64,000 nucleotides of DNA, taken from contig NZ_BMSX01000004.1 in NCBI RefSeq assembly GCF_014649375.1, positions 1 to 64,000 of the forward strand, given 5' to 3'. The stretch comes from Streptomyces aurantiogriseus (GTDB lineage Bacteria > Actinomycetota > Actinomycetes > Streptomycetales > Streptomycetaceae). Shown here in pieces: positions 61,292 through 64,000 of this stretch. Each line of letters begins with the position of its first letter. Position 1 is the first letter of the stretch. The translations under genes were made by a program, and so were the position numbers. The notes under the pieces were generated by a model. It was not told the origin of the DNA. It did no database searches and saw only the letters and a list, made by a program, of their open reading frames with translations.

Positions 61292-62706
61292 GTGCAGGCC
61301 AGCCCTTCCAGTACGTCGGCGAGTGCGCGCACCCCGGCCACGCAGTCGTCCTCGGCGGCGTACTCGGCCGGGGAGTGCGAGACGCCCGTGGGGTTGCGCA
61401 CGAACAGCATGGCGGTCGGGATGCTCCCGGAGAGGATGCCGGCGTCGTGTCCGGCACCGGTGCCCAGGACCGGGACCTCGAGGCCGGTGTCCTTGCCGAG
61501 GATGCGGGCGAGTTCGTCGCGCAGGGCGTGGTCGAACTCGACGACGGGCGTGAAGGACTCGCGGACGACGTCCAGGTCGACGCCGTGGGTCGCGGCGTAC
61601 TCGCGGGCCGCCTTCTCGACGCCGTCGACCACTTGGTCGAGGCTCGCCTGGTCGGCGGCGCGGGAGTCGAGCCAGCCGCGCACCAGGGAGGGGATGGCGT
61701 TGACGCCGTTCGGCTCGACGGCGATCTTCCCGAAGGTGGCGACGGCACCGGCGAGTTGCGCCTCGCGGCGGGCGGCGAGAACCGTCTCGGCGTACGGCAG
61801 CATCGGGTCCCGCCGGTCCACCAGCCGGGTGGTGCCGGCGTGGTTGGCCTCGCCCCGGAAGTCGAACCGCCAGCGTCCGTGCGGCCAGATGGCACTGGCG
61901 ATGCCCACCTGGTCGCCGCTGAGGTCGAGGGCCCGCCCCTGCTCGACGTGCAGTTCGACGAAGGCGCCGATGCGGGCGAGCCGCTCCGGGTCCGGGCCGA
62001 TGGCTTCCGGGTCGTACCCGGCGGCCTCCATGGCCCGGGGCAGCGTGATGCCGTTCCCGTCGGTCAGCCGGTGCGCCTGCTCGAGGGTGAGCTGCCCGGC
62101 GGTGAGCCGCGATCCGACACAGGCCAGCCCGAACCGGGCCCCCTCCTCGTCCCCGAAGTTGACGACGGCCAGCGGCTTGGCGAACTCCACTCCCCTCCCG
62201 CGGAGTTCGTCGAGCGCGGCGAAGGAGGACACGACCCCGAGGGGCCCGTCGAAGGCGCCGCCGTCGGGTACGGAGTCGAGATGAGACCCGGTGACGACGG
62301 CGTCCCCGGCGGCCGGATCCCCGAGCCAGGCCCACTGGTTGCCGTTCCGGTCGACCTCGTAGGCCAACCCCCGAGCCTCGGCCTGCGTCCTGAACCACGC
62401 CCGGCACTCGGCATCGGCTCCGGTCCAGGCGAACCGGCGGTAGCCGTGGGAGTCGGGATGCCGCCCGATGGGCCGCAGCTCGCGCCACATCGAGTGAAAG
62501 GAACTGCCGCCAGGCTGTGAGGCAGGGCGGTCTGAGGCCGCAGTCGGTCCGGGCTGCCGGGCAGAGTCGTCCGAGGCTGCAGTCTGTCCGGGCTGTGGGC
62601 AGTCGTCCCGCAGGGCGGAACGGGTGGGCACAGCCGAACCCGCGCCCGGCGACGAGACCTCAGCCCCCACCGGAGAGTTGCCGCGCCCGCCCTGATACTC
62701 CGTCAC
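61288..62706 (-). CDS. M20 family amidohydrolase (allantoate/N-carbamoyl or N-formyl type)
   Basis: A binuclear zinc amidohydrolase of the allantoate amidohydrolase/beta-ureidopropionase family, 472 residues. Metal ligands lie in [20 protein letters not shown] (His, Asp), [18 protein letters not shown] (Glu-Glu) and [17 protein letters not shown] (His), and later [13 protein letters not shown]. The conserved domain begins only at about residue 68 ([20 protein letters not shown]). The first ~67 residues are low complexity and contain a 13-residue tandem repeat (QPG-TAASD type; DNA period 39). The gene overlaps hutU and hutF by GTGA at both ends, so although homologues are called allantoate hydrolases, its product may remove the formyl group from N-formylglutamate. 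Confidence 0.88.
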   Translation of the reverse strand: MTEYQGGRGNSPVGAEVSSPGAGSAVPTRSALRDDCPQPGQTAASDDSARQPGPTAASDRPASQPGGSSFHSMWRELRPIGRHPDSHGYRRFAWTGADAECRAWFRTQAEARGLAYEVDRNGNQWAWLGDPAAGDAVVTGSHLDSVPDGGAFDGPLGVVSSFAALDELRGRGVEFAKPLAVVNFGDEEGARFGLACVGSRLTAGQLTLEQAHRLTDGNGITLPRAMEAAGYDPEAIGPDPERLARIGAFVELHVEQGRALDLSGDQVGIASAIWPHGRWRFDFRGEANHAGTTRLVDRRDPMLPYAETVLAARREAQLAGAVATFGKIAVEPNGVNAIPSLVRGWLDSRAADQASLDQVVDGVEKAAREYAATHGVDLDVVRESFTPVVEFDHALRDELARILGKDTGLEVPVLGTGAGHDAGILSGSIPTAMLFVRNPTGVSHSPAEYAAEDDCVAGVRALADVLEGLACT

Positions 62707-64000
62707 GCGTCGTCACCCTCGCGCATGGGCACCCGCACGCCCCGCTCGTCGGCGACCGACTCCGCGATGTCGTACCCGGCGTCGACATGCCGGATGACGC
62801 CCATGCCGGGGTCGTTGCTCAGCACGCGCCGGATCTTCTCGCCGCCCAGCTTCGTGCCGTCGGCGACGGTCACCTGGCCGGCGTGGATGGACCGGCCCAT
62901 GCCGACGCCGCCGCCGTGGTGGATGGACACCCAGGAGGCACCCGAAGCCACGTTGACCATGGCGTTCAGCAGCGGCCAGTCGGCGATCGCGTCGGAGCCG
63001 TCGAGCATGGCCTCGGTCTCGCGGTAGGGGGAGGCGACGGAGCCGCAGTCGAGGTGGTCCCGCCCGATGGCCAGGGGAGCGGCCAGCTCACCGCTCGCGA
63101 CCATGTCGTTGAACCGCTCACCGGCCTTGTCGCGCTCGCCGTAGCCGAGCCAGCAGATACGGGCGGGCAGCCCCTGGAAGTGGACCCGCTCCCCCGCCAT
63201 CCTGATCCAGCGGGCGAGGGATTCGTTCTCGGGGAACAGCTCCAGGATCGCCTTGTCGGTCTTCGCGATGTCGGCGGGGTCGCCCGACAGGGCCGCCCAC
63301 CGGAAGGGGCCCTTGCCCTCGCAGAACAGCGGACGGATGTAGGCGGGGACGAAGCCGGGGAAGGCGAAGGCCCGGTCGTAGCCGGCGAGTTGTGCCTCGC
63401 CGCGGATCGAGTTGCCGTAGTCGAAGACCTCCGCACCGGCGTCCATGAAGCCGACCATCGCCTCGACGTGCCGGGCCATGGACTCACGGGCACGAGTGGT
63501 GAAGCCGGCCGGGTCCTTGGCGGCGTAGGAGGCCATGTCGTCGAACTCCACACCCAGCGGCAGGTACGCCAGGGGGTCGTGGGCCGAGGTCTGGTCGGTG
63601 ACGATGTCGATGGGCGCGCCCATGGCGAGGAGCCGCGGGACGAGGTCGGCGGCGTTGCCGAGGACGCCGATGGAGAGCGGCTTGCGCTGGTCACGGGCCT
63701 CGACCGCCAGCTGCAGGGCGTGCTCGAGGCTGTCGGCCTTCACGTCCAGGTACCGGTGCTCGATGCGGCGCTCGATGGCGCGGGGATCGCAGTCGATGCA
63801 GAGGGCGACGCCGTCGTTCATGGTCACGGCGAGCGGCTGGGCGCCGCCCATGCCGCCGAGGCCGGCGGTGAGGGTGATCGTCCCGGCGAGGGTGCCACCG
63901 AACTTCTTCGCGGCGACGGCGGCGAAGGTCTCGTAGGTGCCCTGGAGGATGCCCTGGGTGCCGATGTAGATCCAGGAGCCGGCCGTCATCTGGCCGTACA
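62703..64000 (-). CDS. hutU: Urocanate hydratase (5' end beyond the window)
   Basis: The last ~432 residues of urocanase, which hydrates urocanate to imidazolone propionate using tightly bound NAD as an electrophile. The visible part starts within [20 protein letters not shown] and contains [20 protein letters not shown] (NAD-binding Gly-rich loop), [18 protein letters not shown], the [12 protein letters not shown] segment, [20 protein letters not shown] (the active-site Cys of urocanases) and [20 protein letters not shown]. Full-length enzymes have about 550 residues, so roughly 120 are missing on the right. Its stop overlaps the M20 gene start (GTGA), making it an upstream gene of the hut operon. 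Confidence 0.96.
   Translation of the reverse strand, partial: YGQMTAGSWIYIGTQGILQGTYETFAAVAAKKFGGTLAGTITLTAGLGGMGGAQPLAVTMNDGVALCIDCDPRAIERRIEHRYLDVKADSLEHALQLAVEARDQRKPLSIGVLGNAADLVPRLLAMGAPIDIVTDQTSAHDPLAYLPLGVEFDDMASYAAKDPAGFTTRARESMARHVEAMVGFMDAGAEVFDYGNSIRGEAQLAGYDRAFAFPGFVPAYIRPLFCEGKGPFRWAALSGDPADIAKTDKAILELFPENESLARWIRMAGERVHFQGLPARICWLGYGERDKAGERFNDMVASGELAAPLAIGRDHLDCGSVASPYRETEAMLDGSDAIADWPLLNAMVNVASGASWVSIHHGGGVGMGRSIHAGQVTVADGTKLGGEKIRRVLSNDPGMGVIRHVDAGYDIAESVADERGVRVPMREGDDA

Overview
This window is from a high-GC actinomycete, almost certainly Streptomyces. The supporting signs are the very strong G/C bias at third codon positions, frequent GTG and TTG starts, a WhiB protein, class-E-type (LAxTG) sorting signals, several apparently leaderless starts, and gene order that matches what I recall of the S. 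coelicolor chromosome from the ahcY-manA-manB block through whiB and the F420 genes to sigI and hut. No CRISPR, insertion sequence, phage or tRNA gene was found. The DNA is ordinary core chromosome with an unusual amount of tandem-repeat DNA between genes.

Layout. Positions 1-320 are the promoter and leader of an rRNA operon whose 16S gene lies off the left edge. Positions 373-10556 hold a SpoIIM-like and an RDD membrane protein, ahcY (methyl cycle), a CDF metal transporter, and manA, a SIS isomerase, a Trm112-like protein and manB (mannose metabolism). Positions 10921-17723 hold a decayed membrane gene, a DUF3499 protein, a zincin-fold protein lacking its catalytic motif, a DUF5719 secreted protein and a 1235-residue membrane glycosyltransferase. 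Positions 17924-22982 hold whiB, a cysteine-rich leader peptide in front of a cysteine dioxygenase, cofD-fbiB (coenzyme F420) and an AlkA-type glycosylase. The order manA / SIS / manB / DUF3499 / zincin / whiB / F420 / GDP-mannose pyrophosphorylase is also that of mycobacteria.

Positions 23581-38183 are a cell-envelope region: a sugar-nucleotide pyrophosphorylase, a PGRP amidase, five LytR-CpsA-Psr (LCP) glycopolymer ligases, a family 2 glycosyltransferase, a thioesterase and a HAD phosphatase. Positions 38210-46128 hold a decayed methyltransferase, a Cys/Met-rich copper-storage-type protein, acyl-CoA dehydrogenase, UDP-glucose dehydrogenase, a VOC protein, a membrane dipeptidase, purE-purK and GtrA. 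Positions 46624-50835 hold a two-component system and a POT peptide transporter.

Positions 51413-55420 are a four-gene operon of surface proteins: a first gene ending in LPQTG, a DUF916-like (WxL-type) membrane protein, an Ig-like membrane protein and a last gene ending in LAETG. The first and last share a domain. Positions 55842-58192 are a partner-switching sigma module (PrsI, ArsI and SigI type). Positions 58692-64000 are a histidine-utilisation operon (hutI, hutF, an M20 amidohydrolase and partial hutU) with GTGA overlaps.

The most interesting item is the 31-codon leader peptide at 18659-18754, which has six Cys codons in its last nine, five of them the rare TGT. It lies 150 nt upstream of cysteine dioxygenase and suggests cysteine-responsive control of a cysteine-degrading enzyme. 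Next are the sortase/WxL-like operon and a recurring pattern of minisatellites that grow out of gene ends.
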